Assembly: GCA_964387645.1 (NCBI GenBank)
Contig: CAYLYM010000022.1
Location: forward strand, 1-38,394
Origin: CAYLYM01 sp964387645
GTDB lineage: Bacteria > Calditrichota > Calditrichia > RBG-13-44-9
Length of the DNA stretch: 38,394 nucleotides
Direction: 5' to 3'
Both the position numbers and the translations under genes were made by a program. The notes beneath the pieces were generated by a model. The model was given only the letters and a program-made list of their open reading frames with translations. It was not told where the DNA came from and made no database searches. Positions 24,231 through 32,356 of the stretch are shown here, one piece after another; within the stretch, counting starts at the first letter, position 1; each line of letters starts with the position of its first letter.

Positions 24231-25517
24231 ATGAAAAAACGTGTTTCATTTTATACATTAGGTTGTCGTTTAAATCAGGCAGAAACTGCCATTATGCAGG
24301 CCAGCCTTGAAAGGGAAGGATTTGAAATTGTTGATTTTAAGCATCCAGCAGATGTGGTAGTTATTAATACGTGCACGGTTACTGAGAATAGCGATGCAGA
24401 CACGCGTAGGATCGTCAATAGAATCAACAGACTCAACCCACAGGCAAAAATTGCTCTGGTAGGATGCCAGGCGCAAGTACAACGAGAGCAGCTATTGGAG
24501 ATGCCCAATGTTCAATGGGTAGTAGGGAATGCCCGGAAAATGGATTTAGCGGAGATTCTTCAAACAGCGGGGACCGACGCACCGCCACAAGTTATTACCC
24601 CGGTTATTAAAAAGGAAAACTTCACGCTGCCTGTCGCTGGCATTGATCGGCAGCATACTCGTGCCAATCTGAAAATTCAGGACGGTTGCGATTTCTTCTG
24701 TTCTTTCTGTGTCATCCCCTATGCTCGTGGCCGCGCTAGAAGTAGAGAATTTCCCGATATCCTCAAGGAAGCAAAAGTGCTTCTGGAGGCAGGACACCGG
24801 GAGTTGGTTATCACGGGAATCAATATAGGAAACTACCATTACCAGGATAAAACCATTTTAGATGTAGTTAAAGCATTGATCGATTTACCGGAATTGTTGC
24901 GTCTCCGCATCTCTTCCATCGAGCCAACCACAATTCCTTTTGAACTGATTGAATTGGCAGCAAAAGAGAGCAAACTTTGTCGCTACTTCCACATCCCTTT
25001 ACAGAGCGGGAGCAACGCGGTCCTGAAGTCCATGAACCGCCGCTACAGTGTGGAAGAATTTGTTCAATTTATACAAAAAGTGGATCGAACCGTCCCTGGT
25101 GTCTGTCAGGGAACGGATGTCATTGTTGGTTTTCCAGGAGAAACCAATAAGCATTTTCAGGAAACCTACGAAGTGCTTGAAGGATTGCCTTTAGCTTACT
25201 TTCATGTTTTTAGCTATTCTGAGCGTCCCTGGACAAAAAGTCGAAAAATTGCCGACAAGGTCCCGAAACCCGAAATCGAACGACGAAGTAAAAGGTTGCG
25301 TGAATTGAGCGCTAAGAAACGGAATTTGTTTTTGCAAAAACAAATTGGAACCACACAATGGGTTCTATTTGAACAATTGAAGAAAGGCATGTGGACTGGG
25401 CTAACGGATACTTACATTCGGGTAAAAGTGAAGTCAGACTTCAATTTAAAAAATGAATTTTTACCAGTACGATTAGAATCCATAGACAACCAACAAATGA
25501 CTGGTACACTTTTATGA
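24231..25517 (+). CDS. mtaB: tRNA t6A37 methylthiotransferase MtaB
   Basis: Radical SAM methylthiotransferase that converts t6A to ms2t6A at position 37 of ANN-decoding tRNAs. From the ATG at 24231 the protein has 428 residues; a TTG nine bases earlier is a poorer start. The N-terminal UPF0004 domain has cluster cysteines C12 (YTLGCRLNQAE), C48 (NTCTVTENSD) and C79 (VGCQAQ). The radical SAM motif is C153-x3-C157-x2-C160 (CDFFCSFCVIPYARGRARSR). A C-terminal TRAM-like domain follows. TLGCRLNQ and NTCTVT are MtaB-type rather than MiaB-type signatures. Its stop overlaps the miaB start by 4 bp. Confidence 0.95.
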   Translation: MKKRVSFYTLGCRLNQAETAIMQASLEREGFEIVDFKHPADVVVINTCTVTENSDADTRRIVNRINRLNPQAKIALVGCQAQVQREQLLEMPNVQWVVGNARKMDLAEILQTAGTDAPPQVITPVIKKENFTLPVAGIDRQHTRANLKIQDGCDFFCSFCVIPYARGRARSREFPDILKEAKVLLEAGHRELVITGINIGNYHYQDKTILDVVKALIDLPELLRLRISSIEPTTIPFELIELAAKESKLCRYFHIPLQSGSNAVLKSMNRRYSVEEFVQFIQKVDRTVPGVCQGTDVIVGFPGETNKHFQETYEVLEGLPLAYFHVFSYSERPWTKSRKIADKVPKPEIERRSKRLRELSAKKRNLFLQKQIGTTQWVLFEQLKKGMWTGLTDTYIRVKVKSDFNLKNEFLPVRLESIDNQQMTGTLL

Positions 25518-26824
25518 AGAAAGTTTATATAGAGACATATGGTTGCCAGATGAATGAATATGATACCGAGCTGGTGAAAGCCATATTGCAAAAGGAAAAT
25601 TACCAACTGGTTGATACAGAGCAAGATGCAGACATTATAATGTTAAACACCTGTTCGGTGCGAGAAAATGCCAATCGTAAGGTGTATAATAGAATTCATA
25701 AGATCCGCCATTCCCTCCAGGGCCGCCAGGTGTTGATTGGTGTCCTGGGCTGTATGGCCACCAATTTCCGAAAATCCCTCCTGGAAGACCGTGATCTCAA
25801 ATTGGATTTTGTCGTAGGTCCGGATAGTTACAAACGTTTGCCCCATCTAATTCGTCAGGTAGAGGAAAACGGTCCTGGCGTGTATGATGTTACATTATCC
25901 GAATTTGAGACTTACGCTGATATTTATCCAAGCCGTAAAAGCTGTGTCAATGCCTGGATTGCTGTAATGCGAGGTTGTAATAATTTTTGTACTTTCTGCG
26001 TAGTCCCTTATACTCGCGGTCGCGAACGAAGCCGTTCTCCAGAAAACATTATTGAAGAAGTAAAGCGAGCGGTTGATGAAGGTTTCAAACAAGTGACTTT
26101 ACTGGGACAAAATGTAAATTCATATAATTATGAAGGTAAAGATTTTGCCTATCTTCTGGAAAAAGTAAGCGAAGTAGAAGGTATTGAACGAATCAGGTTT
26201 ACTTCCCCCCATCCAAAGGATTTCCCACATCGGCTTATCCACGTGGTTGCTGAAAATCCTAAAGTATGTAAACATATTCATTTACCTTTACAAGCAGGAA
26301 ATAACAGGGTGCTGGATTTGATGAATCGCACCTATACTCAAGAAGAATTCCTCCGCCTGGTGGATGATATTCGCAAACATTACCCGGATATCGTATTAAC
26401 AACCGATGTTATTGTTGGTTTTCCTACCGAAACAGATGAAGAATTTGAAGACACCTATAAAGTTATGAAGGAGGTAGAATTCGATTCCGCTTTTATCTTT
26501 AAATATTCTGAACGGAAAGGAACTATTGCTGCTCGTAAATATCCGGATGATGTAACTGAGGAGAAAAAAACCGAACGCATTGTTCGCTTAAATGAATTAC
26601 AAAAAGAAATTTCTTTAAAGAAAAACCGGGCACATATTGGCCAGATTCATGAGGTGTTAATTGAAGAAGAAAGCACCAAAAAATCGTCCGATGATTTTCA
26701 AGGACGTAACGACGGAAATAAATTAGTTATCATTCCATCTGGTCCATACAAAAAAGGTGATTTTATTAATGTCGAAATTACCGATGCCACAGCTCATGTA
26801 TTAAAGGGAAGGGTGGTTCATTAA
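25514..26824 (+). CDS. miaB: tRNA-2-methylthio-N6-dimethylallyladenosine synthase MiaB
   Basis: Radical SAM methylthiotransferase that makes ms2i6A at position 37 of UNN-decoding tRNAs. It has 436 residues. Auxiliary-cluster cysteines are C11 (ETYGCQMNEYD), C47 (NTCSVRENA) and C80 (LGCMA). The radical SAM motif is C155-x3-C159-x2-C162 (CNNFCTFCVVPYTRGRERSR). TSPHPKDFP and HLPLQAGNN are typical. The C-terminus is a TRAM domain for tRNA binding. Translationally coupled to mtaB through ATGA at 25514-25517. Confidence 0.97.
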   Translation: MKKVYIETYGCQMNEYDTELVKAILQKENYQLVDTEQDADIIMLNTCSVRENANRKVYNRIHKIRHSLQGRQVLIGVLGCMATNFRKSLLEDRDLKLDFVVGPDSYKRLPHLIRQVEENGPGVYDVTLSEFETYADIYPSRKSCVNAWIAVMRGCNNFCTFCVVPYTRGRERSRSPENIIEEVKRAVDEGFKQVTLLGQNVNSYNYEGKDFAYLLEKVSEVEGIERIRFTSPHPKDFPHRLIHVVAENPKVCKHIHLPLQAGNNRVLDLMNRTYTQEEFLRLVDDIRKHYPDIVLTTDVIVGFPTETDEEFEDTYKVMKEVEFDSAFIFKYSERKGTIAARKYPDDVTEEKKTERIVRLNELQKEISLKKNRAHIGQIHEVLIEEESTKKSSDDFQGRNDGNKLVIIPSGPYKKGDFINVEITDATAHVLKGRVVH

Positions 26825-26920
26825 TTTTTTTAATTTACAGCGAATGGAAGAAAATAAATAACACTTTTAAGCAGTAACTCAACAAATTCATACACATTCC
26901 CATAAAAGCTGTTCATTCAG

Positions 26921-27015
26921 AACGTAATTTCGAGCGAAGCGAGAAATCTCTATTACACTCTGGAGCATGAAGTTTTTTCGTCGCTTTACTCTGTCGAAAT
27001 AACTGAAGAGAAGAA
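26921..27015. repeat. Interspersed imperfect-palindromic repeat pair
   Basis: Two related units lie side by side in the miaB-dehydrogenase gap. Unit 1 at 26927-26947 (ATTTCGAGCGAAGCGAGAAAT) is an imperfect palindrome. Unit 2 near 26977-27003 contains TTTCGTCGCTTTACTCTGTC followed by GAAATAAC. Both resemble the widespread intergenic 'GATTTCTCgcttcgcTCGAAATGAC' repeat; that family link is from memory. Confidence 0.5.
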
Positions 27016-27107
27016 CATTCGCAATAACCAGCAAAAGTTCAATTTAAGTATCTTGCAAATCATTAACTTGCATACTGTTATCTATGCGGTTCACTTTCGA
27101 CATAAAA

Positions 27108-28145
27108 TTAATCGAACCGAATTAAAGCTTTCATCACACCATCCTGATAATCTGCCACCAGATCAAATACCTTTTTGGATTCCGTGAAATAAAACTGATG
27201 CGTTACCATGAAATCAGGCAGCCATCGTTTATTTTTTACCAGGGCAATCACTGGCTGAATACACTGATTTTGGCGCCTGACATTTTGAATAGTTATTTCC
27301 TTTCGACGAATTTTACTAATGTTAAAAGATATTCGGTCTACTTCCGGAATACCAACAATTAAAAGCATTCCACCTGGTTTTAAAATCTCAATCGCCTGAT
27401 CCAGCGCTTCTTGTTTACCACAACATTCGATTACAACATCTAATAAATCAGGGCACTTAGAACGAATTGATTCAACTACATCAATCTTTTCAGGATTGCC
27501 CAGCCAGAATGTTCCCTGTTCCTGGGCAATTTTTAGTCGGTAATCCAAGATATCCGTAACAAATATTTTTTGAACACCTCGTATATTGGCTGCTAATAGA
27601 ACACTTAATCCGATTGGTCCGACACCTAAAATCCCTATGGAATCTATTTTTCGATCTTTCAGGAATTGAAGGGTATAATAACCAATAGAAAGCGGTTCAA
27701 CTAAAGTAGATTGTTCAATTGACATTTCGTAGGGCACTGGATAGCAATTTTTTTCTGGTATTACTAAAAATTCTGATAAACATCCCTCTGTTTGGCCTGG
27801 ACTGCCTAAAAATTTTTGGTTCAAACAAGTGTGTTCCCTGCCCATGAGACATTGCGAACACTCTCCGCAGGAGATTGCCGGATCAACAACGACAATTTCG
27901 CCCGGCTTAACACGTGATACATCACTCCCAACCTTTTCAACAACCGCAACACATTCATGACCCACAATGAAGGGGTATACAACTACCTGATCGCCTATTT
28001 GTCCCTTTTTGTAATAGTGAATGTCGGAACCACAAACACCAACTGCGAGCGTTTTGAGTAGTATATCTGTAGAATTCTCGATTTCAGGCACAGGAACTTC
28101 CTTAATTAAAATTTCCCTGATTCCGGTCAGAACAACTGATTTCAA
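27108..28145 (-). CDS. Zinc-dependent polyol/threonine-type dehydrogenase (MDR family)
   Basis: A medium-chain zinc alcohol dehydrogenase, about 345 residues from the TTG at 28145. That start has AGGAG six bases upstream and begins MKSVVLTGIRE, matching the family; the longer frame to an ATG at 28211 adds 22 unlikely residues. Catalytic zinc ligands are C38 (GVCGSDIHYY), H63 and E64 (VGHE). The structural zinc has C93, C96, C99 and C107. The NAD(P)-binding loop is GVGPIG. GSDIHYYKKGQIGD is typical of sorbitol/xylitol/L-iditol dehydrogenases. It lies downstream of galM on the same strand (289-bp gap), which suggests sugar or polyol metabolism. Exact substrate unknown. Confidence 0.88.
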   Translation of the reverse strand: MKSVVLTGIREILIKEVPVPEIENSTDILLKTLAVGVCGSDIHYYKKGQIGDQVVVYPFIVGHECVAVVEKVGSDVSRVKPGEIVVVDPAISCGECSQCLMGREHTCLNQKFLGSPGQTEGCLSEFLVIPEKNCYPVPYEMSIEQSTLVEPLSIGYYTLQFLKDRKIDSIGILGVGPIGLSVLLAANIRGVQKIFVTDILDYRLKIAQEQGTFWLGNPEKIDVVESIRSKCPDLLDVVIECCGKQEALDQAIEILKPGGMLLIVGIPEVDRISFNISKIRRKEITIQNVRRQNQCIQPVIALVKNKRWLPDFMVTHQFYFTESKKVFDLVADYQDGVMKALIRFD

Positions 28146-28151
28146 TAGATT

Positions 28152-28156
28152 CTCCT
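28152..28156 (-). promoter_or_regulatory. Ribosome binding site that fixes a TTG start
   Basis: AGGAG on the minus strand, six bases before the TTG at 28145-28143. It decides the start of the zinc dehydrogenase in favour of TTG over the upstream ATG at 28211. Confidence 0.7.
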
Positions 28157-28307
28157 GAATTTCAATTTCATGTAAAATAATGGTAATCCAACATCTCTTT
28201 CCCCGGTTCATTTCTATTACTCAGCGAAAAAGGACCGAAGCATTAATCACTGCTCCGATACCCTCGTAGTCGCAGTTAACCCGATTCAGCTTTTTCTGGT
28301 CAATTTC

Positions 28308-28324
28308 TTTCCCAATTCGGGAAA
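28308..28324 (-). other. Perfect hairpin in the galM-dehydrogenase gap
   Basis: TTTCCC and GGGAAA arms around a 5-base loop. It lies about 110 bases after the galM stop on the minus strand. No T-run follows, so it is more likely a stability or spacer element than a rho-independent terminator. Confidence 0.4.
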
Positions 28325-28434
28325 TATGCCTGCTAAATCTTACATCTTCGTGTACTCATATTACATATCAAAAAAACAATAAATTCATGAAATATATTTT
28401 TCTTTAATTTCGAGCAACGTTTTAAAAGAACGAA

Positions 28435-29583
28435 TTATTTTTTTACAGAAAATTTAAAAATTGTGCTTGTCTGATATTTTTCACCCGGGTTAAGGACCAC
28501 TGACGGAAAATCAGGATGGTTGGGAGAATCTGGATAATGCTGTGTTTCTAGACAAAAACCGTGGCGATGTTTATAAACAGTGCCATATTTTCCGGTGATT
28601 GTTCCATCCAGGAAATTTCCCGAATAAAACTGCACGCCGGGTTCTGTAGTAAACACTTCCAACACACGTCCAGTCTTGGGCTCAAAAACTTTGGCTGCAA
28701 GACGTAACTCACCAGTTTGCCCATTTAACACAAAATTATGATCGTAGCCTCCACCAAATTTAATCTGTTCATCATCGGCATTAATCCGTTCGCCAATTTG
28801 ATGTGGCTGGCGAAAATCAAATGGTGTGCCTTCTACTGAACGCAATTCCCCGGTGGGAATAAGGGTTTCATCTACAGGAGTAAATTTATCCGCATTAATC
28901 ATCAATACGTGATCTAAAATTGAACTAGCTCCAGCATCTCTCAAGTTAAAATAGGAATGGTTGGTGAGATTTACAATGGTTTTCTTATCTGTAGTGGCTT
29001 GATAATCAATCCGTAGTTCGTTGTCGTTGGTCAATTTATACGTAACTTTCACAGAAAGATTGCCTGGATAGCCTTCTTCGCCATCTCTACTTAAATATTT
29101 TAATGCCAGTCCAACAAAATCTTCACCTTTAATTTCCCTTGCTTCCCAAACCACTTTGTCGAATCCTTTAATTCCTCCATGTAAATGATTGGGCCCATTA
29201 TTTTTCGCTAAGGTATAGGTCTTACTGTCAATTGTAAATTGTCCTTTAGCAATACGATTGGCATACCGCCCTACAATGCACCCAAAATAGGGATTATTTT
29301 TGATGTAATCATCCAGATTATCATATCCTAAAACAACATCACCCAATAGACCGTTCTTATCGGGTACAAAAATATTAGTTATAATACCTCCATAATTGGT
29401 GATTTTTACCTGCATACCATTGGCATTGGTTAGCGTGTAAAGATCAACCGGCATCCCTTCTGGTGTTTTTCCAAATAGTTTCTTCTCAATTTTCATTTGG
29501 CCAATTTCCTCCTGACTACATTGGGTTAAACTTAGTGCACCAATTAATAGAATAGATGTAATAAATGAAAATTGATAACTCAT
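28435..29583 (-). CDS. galM: Lipoprotein aldose 1-epimerase (galactose mutarotase)
   Basis: Interconverts alpha and beta anomers of aldoses. It has 382 residues from the ATG at 29583, which has GGAGGAG just upstream; a TTG four codons earlier overlaps that site and is rejected. A signal peptide (about 1-21) ends at LTQC, C22, suggesting a lipoprotein, so the enzyme should act in the periplasm on imported sugars. Catalytic histidines lie in NHLHGG and TNHSYFNL and the catalytic glutamate in CLETQHYPDSPNHP. VGRYANRI and GQFTID are family blocks. The -1 Gln in the lipobox is unusual but such loose lipoboxes are common in Bacteroidota-like bacteria. Confidence 0.93.
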   Translation of the reverse strand: MSYQFSFITSILLIGALSLTQCSQEEIGQMKIEKKLFGKTPEGMPVDLYTLTNANGMQVKITNYGGIITNIFVPDKNGLLGDVVLGYDNLDDYIKNNPYFGCIVGRYANRIAKGQFTIDSKTYTLAKNNGPNHLHGGIKGFDKVVWEAREIKGEDFVGLALKYLSRDGEEGYPGNLSVKVTYKLTNDNELRIDYQATTDKKTIVNLTNHSYFNLRDAGASSILDHVLMINADKFTPVDETLIPTGELRSVEGTPFDFRQPHQIGERINADDEQIKFGGGYDHNFVLNGQTGELRLAAKVFEPKTGRVLEVFTTEPGVQFYSGNFLDGTITGKYGTVYKHRHGFCLETQHYPDSPNHPDFPSVVLNPGEKYQTSTIFKFSVKK

Positions 29584-29595
29584 ATACTCCTCCAA

Positions 29596-29975
29596 ACTAT
29601 AATTTAATTAAATAAGGTAAAAATAAACGAATAACAAAATATTATCTATTTCAGGTTCAACTTTGTTTAAATAAAAAAATAAAAAATTTTTATGAAAAAA
29701 CATAGAAATTGATGAAAAAATAAACAGAAACAAAAAATTAGAATATCATTTGCTTTAAGAAAAACATGAATGGGCTAAAAAATATAAAAATATCTTGGTT
29801 CTTTCAATCCTGCAGAGAAAATTGGTTTGGAAAAAAAGCAGAATCTGCGTTTTTGTTAAAGATTATTCATTTGCGTTTAAAAAACACTTAAAAATAAAAA
29901 ATTGATTGAGCAGGTAACAATTTTTTTATATATTAGAATATAAGAACGATTTGTTCGAAAATTTGAGGATATCAA
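29596..29975. other. Divergent intergenic region, galM and tetR
   Basis: A 380-bp very AT-rich gap between diverging genes, so it should hold both promoters. The only strong structures are the palindromes just upstream of tetR, annotated separately. No gene is seen. Confidence 0.45.
29929..29956 (+). promoter_or_regulatory. Candidate TetR operator palindromes
   Basis: A perfect palindrome TATATT-AG-AATATA (29929-29942) is followed directly by the inverted repeat GAAC-GATTT-GTTC (29944-29956). Both lie within 50 bases of the tetR ATG (29976), where an autorepressor would bind and overlap a promoter. GAGGA at 29965-29969 is the ribosome site. Binding is inference. Confidence 0.4.
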
Positions 29976-30569
29976 ATGGTAGACGTAGTCAGCAAATTGG
30001 ACAGAAAAGAAACCATTCTAAGGGTAGCCCAGATCCTTTTTACCCAGTTTGGGCTGGCAAAAACCACCATCGAGGACATCGCCCGGCGAGCGCGAATGGG
30101 TAAAGCCAGCATTTATTATTATTTTAAAAGTAAAGAAGCCATTTACCAGGAAGTAATCAACAAAGAAGGTCGGGAGCTACGGCGCAAAATTTTGGACGCT
30201 GTAAGCCAGGAAACGACCCCTCAGCGAAAAATTCGCACCTATGTCATCACTCGAATGATCATGCTCAAGCAATTGGCAAACTATTACACCGCTTTCCGCG
30301 ATGAGTACCTGGAACAATACGTCTTTATCGAGAAAGCTCGAAAAGAATACAATGAATTTGAAAAAAACCTGATCTGTTCCATCCTGCAGGAAGGTGTGGC
30401 TGAAGGGATATTCGAGGTTGAAAACACTGAACTTACTGCCGAAGTGATATTGGCTGCATTGAAAGGTCTGGAATATCATTGGACAATCCATGTTCCGATC
30501 GAAACGATTGAAAAAAATGTAGATATGTTATTGAACCTTCTTCTCCGGGGGATTGAGAAAAGGAGTTAA
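29976..30569 (+). CDS. TetR/AcrR family transcriptional regulator
   Basis: A 197-residue one-component repressor. The N-terminal helix-turn-helix lies at about 12-55: ETILRVAQILFTQFGLAKTT, IEDIARRARMGKASIYYYF and KSKEAIY. The C-terminal ligand-binding region is all-helical and unassigned. It is followed at once by the remains of an RND/MMPL exporter and a LolA-like protein, the set it presumably used to control. The regulator itself looks intact although its target operon is destroyed, so it may now be free of its original role or act elsewhere. Confidence 0.93.
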   Translation: MVDVVSKLDRKETILRVAQILFTQFGLAKTTIEDIARRARMGKASIYYYFKSKEAIYQEVINKEGRELRRKILDAVSQETTPQRKIRTYVITRMIMLKQLANYYTAFRDEYLEQYVFIEKARKEYNEFEKNLICSILQEGVAEGIFEVENTELTAEVILAALKGLEYHWTIHVPIETIEKNVDMLLNLLLRGIEKRS

Positions 30570-30638
30570 AATTTTTTGTCAAGCGTTCGAACAAGAAACG
30601 ATATTATTCGAATAGTATTGCAAAATAGGGGATTTAAT

Positions 30639-30902
30639 ATGCAACGATTTGCTGATCTGGTGTTAAGGCTTCGACTACCTATTATCCTGACTATAATTCT
30701 GCTCACACTTTTTTTCGGGTATAAACTGAAGAATGTCCATGTTAATAGTAACATTCTCATATATTTAAAACCAGACGATTCCTCAGTAAAGTTATTTAAT
30801 CGAATAGGTGAACAATATGCCGGTACGGCGCTTGCGATGGTTGGTATTGAAGCAGATGATGTGTTTGATTACCTACTACAAATTAAAAATGTGGGTGCAT
30901 AA
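30639..30902 (+). pseudogene. RND/MMPL-type exporter, N-terminal fragment
   Basis: From the ATG at 30639 the protein reads MQRFADLVLRLRLPIILTII...FFGYKLKNVHVNSNIL...LKPDDSSVKLFNRIGEQYAG. This is the first membrane helix and the start of the first periplasmic loop of an MMPL/RND-family transporter (usual length about 750-1,000 residues). It ends after 87 residues at a TAA, at the point where LolA-like sequence begins in another frame. It is therefore a truncated gene produced by an internal deletion, directly after tetR. Confidence 0.75.
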
Positions 30903-31134
30903 GGATAACTACCATCTTGCCAAAGTGGAATTTTATGATAAAGGTGGTAACTAATGGAAATTGAGGGAACGTTGTCAGATTACTCAAATCAATAAATACT
31001 GGTTTTCTAAAGAAATGGAGATGAAAGATCTGAAAGAACAGCACAGTACCATTATGAAATTGGAAAATATTGAGTTTGATACTTGATTATCAGATAAGCT
31101 TTTTACTCAACGGTATCTAAAACGGGCAAAATAA
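30889..31134 (+). pseudogene. Outer-membrane lipoprotein-sorting protein (LolA-like), C-terminal fragment with stops
   Basis: Reading from 30889 gives MWVHKDNYHLAKVEFYDKGGN, a TAA at 30952-30954, then WKLRERCQITQINKYWFSK and EMEMKDLKEQHSTIMKLENI (then EFDT), a TGA at 31084-31086, and LSDKLFTQRYLKRAK with the final TAA at 31132-31134. This is the C-terminal third of the LolA-like 'outer membrane lipoprotein-sorting protein' family that commonly accompanies MMPL/RND exporters. Two in-frame stops and the missing N-terminus show it is dead. It overlaps the end of the exporter fragment, marking the deletion junction at about 30880-30892. Confidence 0.75.
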
Positions 31135-31168
31135 ATAGTTATGTGAACAAAGGATTGTGCCAGGATAG

Positions 31169-32017
31169 ATGAAAACGATAGCAAACATATCACGTATCAT
31201 TACGCATAAGACCTCTCATTTAATACTAATATGTTGGTCCCTTGCTTTTTACTCTTTGGGATATGCCCAATATTTTTCGGAAAACAGGGGATCTGGCTAT
31301 CATCCTATCCTGGCCAATCCTTATATTAGCCAATCGTATATATTTACTTCCATTAAAAATAATAAAGTGTTTGGAGGGTCAATTGGAAGAATATTTACTA
31401 TTTATTCTCATGATTTGTCAAAGGGAAAAATCTTTTTAACAGGAAATGCCAGTGCAAAAAGCCTGACCAACAGAATTCGTACTATTTTTTATTTAAGAGA
31501 TGTAGACTATTTATTAGGTTGTAGTTCTATTTGTTATCTATATAATCCAAAAATCTGGTCTCAATTTTCCCTTCAACATATTAGTTCACACCTGGGAGAT
31601 GAATTCTCCCACCAGAAGCAAGAATTGATTCAAAAACGGCAACCTATAACATTTAGTCTGGAATTTGTACAATTTTCATTACAAAAACATTTATCATCTT
31701 TACGGGTTGAGTGTGGAATAAACCATATTTATCATTCTACAATTTCATTATCCAAAACAAATTTTTATATAGGATTAGAGAACTCAATATTAAAAATTAA
31801 AAGAAATTATCGGTTTTTTGCTTCAACATACTATTCTTACTCAATTACGAATAAATATCCGCTTCAACATACTTTTCTGATTGGCATAGCCATAAATAAT
31901 CGTAATACTCTTCCAGTCAAATTTGTTTTCGAGATAAATAAAGGGAAATTGTTTTGGGGTCAGTTTTATGACGAAAAATTAAACGATTACTTAATAAAAA
32001 TTTATTTAGACATTTAA
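31169..32017 (+). CDS. Predicted outer-membrane beta-barrel protein (DUF1207-like)
   Basis: A 282-residue secreted protein. A signal peptide covers about 1-33 (hydrophobic core LILICWSLAFYSLG, ending YAQ). The rest is rich in alternating aromatic/polar strands, as in outer-membrane barrels. The block LQHISSHLGDEF near 133-144 recalls DUF1207 proteins, which share an 'SSHLGDE' core; I cannot verify this. AGGA lies before the ATG. It starts the plus-strand run and ends 16 bp before the phasin-like gene, but whether it is functionally part of that cluster is unclear. Confidence 0.7.
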   Translation: MKTIANISRIITHKTSHLILICWSLAFYSLGYAQYFSENRGSGYHPILANPYISQSYIFTSIKNNKVFGGSIGRIFTIYSHDLSKGKIFLTGNASAKSLTNRIRTIFYLRDVDYLLGCSSICYLYNPKIWSQFSLQHISSHLGDEFSHQKQELIQKRQPITFSLEFVQFSLQKHLSSLRVECGINHIYHSTISLSKTNFYIGLENSILKIKRNYRFFASTYYSYSITNKYPLQHTFLIGIAINNRNTLPVKFVFEINKGKLFWGQFYDEKLNDYLIKIYLDI

Positions 32018-32033
32018 AATGGAGGGCTTATCC

Positions 32034-32339
32034 ATGTTAGATATAATCAAGAAAAGTATTTATTTAGGATTGGGCGCTGCTACAGCCACAAAAGAAAAAG
32101 TGGAAAGTTTAGTAGATGAATTGATTGAGAAAGGACAGTTAAGCCGAGAACAAAAAGTTGGCGCTATTCAGGAGATTATGGACAAAATTGAGAGAGAGGA
32201 AAAAGAAATTTCCAACAGAATTAAATCAGAGGTAATAAAAGCAATAGAAGAAATTGGATTACCCACCAAGAAAGATATTGATGAATTGAACCAGCGATTA
32301 TCTGCTCTGGAGAAGAAACTGTTTGAGAAAAAAAGCTAA
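32034..32339 (+). CDS. Phasin-like / PHA granule-associated coiled-coil protein
   Basis: A 101-residue amphipathic helical protein: MLDIIKKSIYLGLGAATATK, a short hydrophobic patch, and then a long coiled coil rich in E, K, I and L (to LNQRLSALEKKLFEKKS). This matches the PhaF/PhaI 'polyhydroxyalkanoate granule-associated' family. The start at 32034 has GGAGG eight bases upstream; the ATG at 32019 overlaps that site and is rejected. Small phasin-like genes directly before UbiB/ABC1 genes are a known arrangement. No PHA synthase is in the window, so granule binding is not shown; it may target the membrane or lipid bodies. Confidence 0.72.
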   Translation: MLDIIKKSIYLGLGAATATKEKVESLVDELIEKGQLSREQKVGAIQEIMDKIEREEKEISNRIKSEVIKAIEEIGLPTKKDIDELNQRLSALEKKLFEKKS

Positions 32340-32356
32340 AAAGGGAAGAGGGGAAG

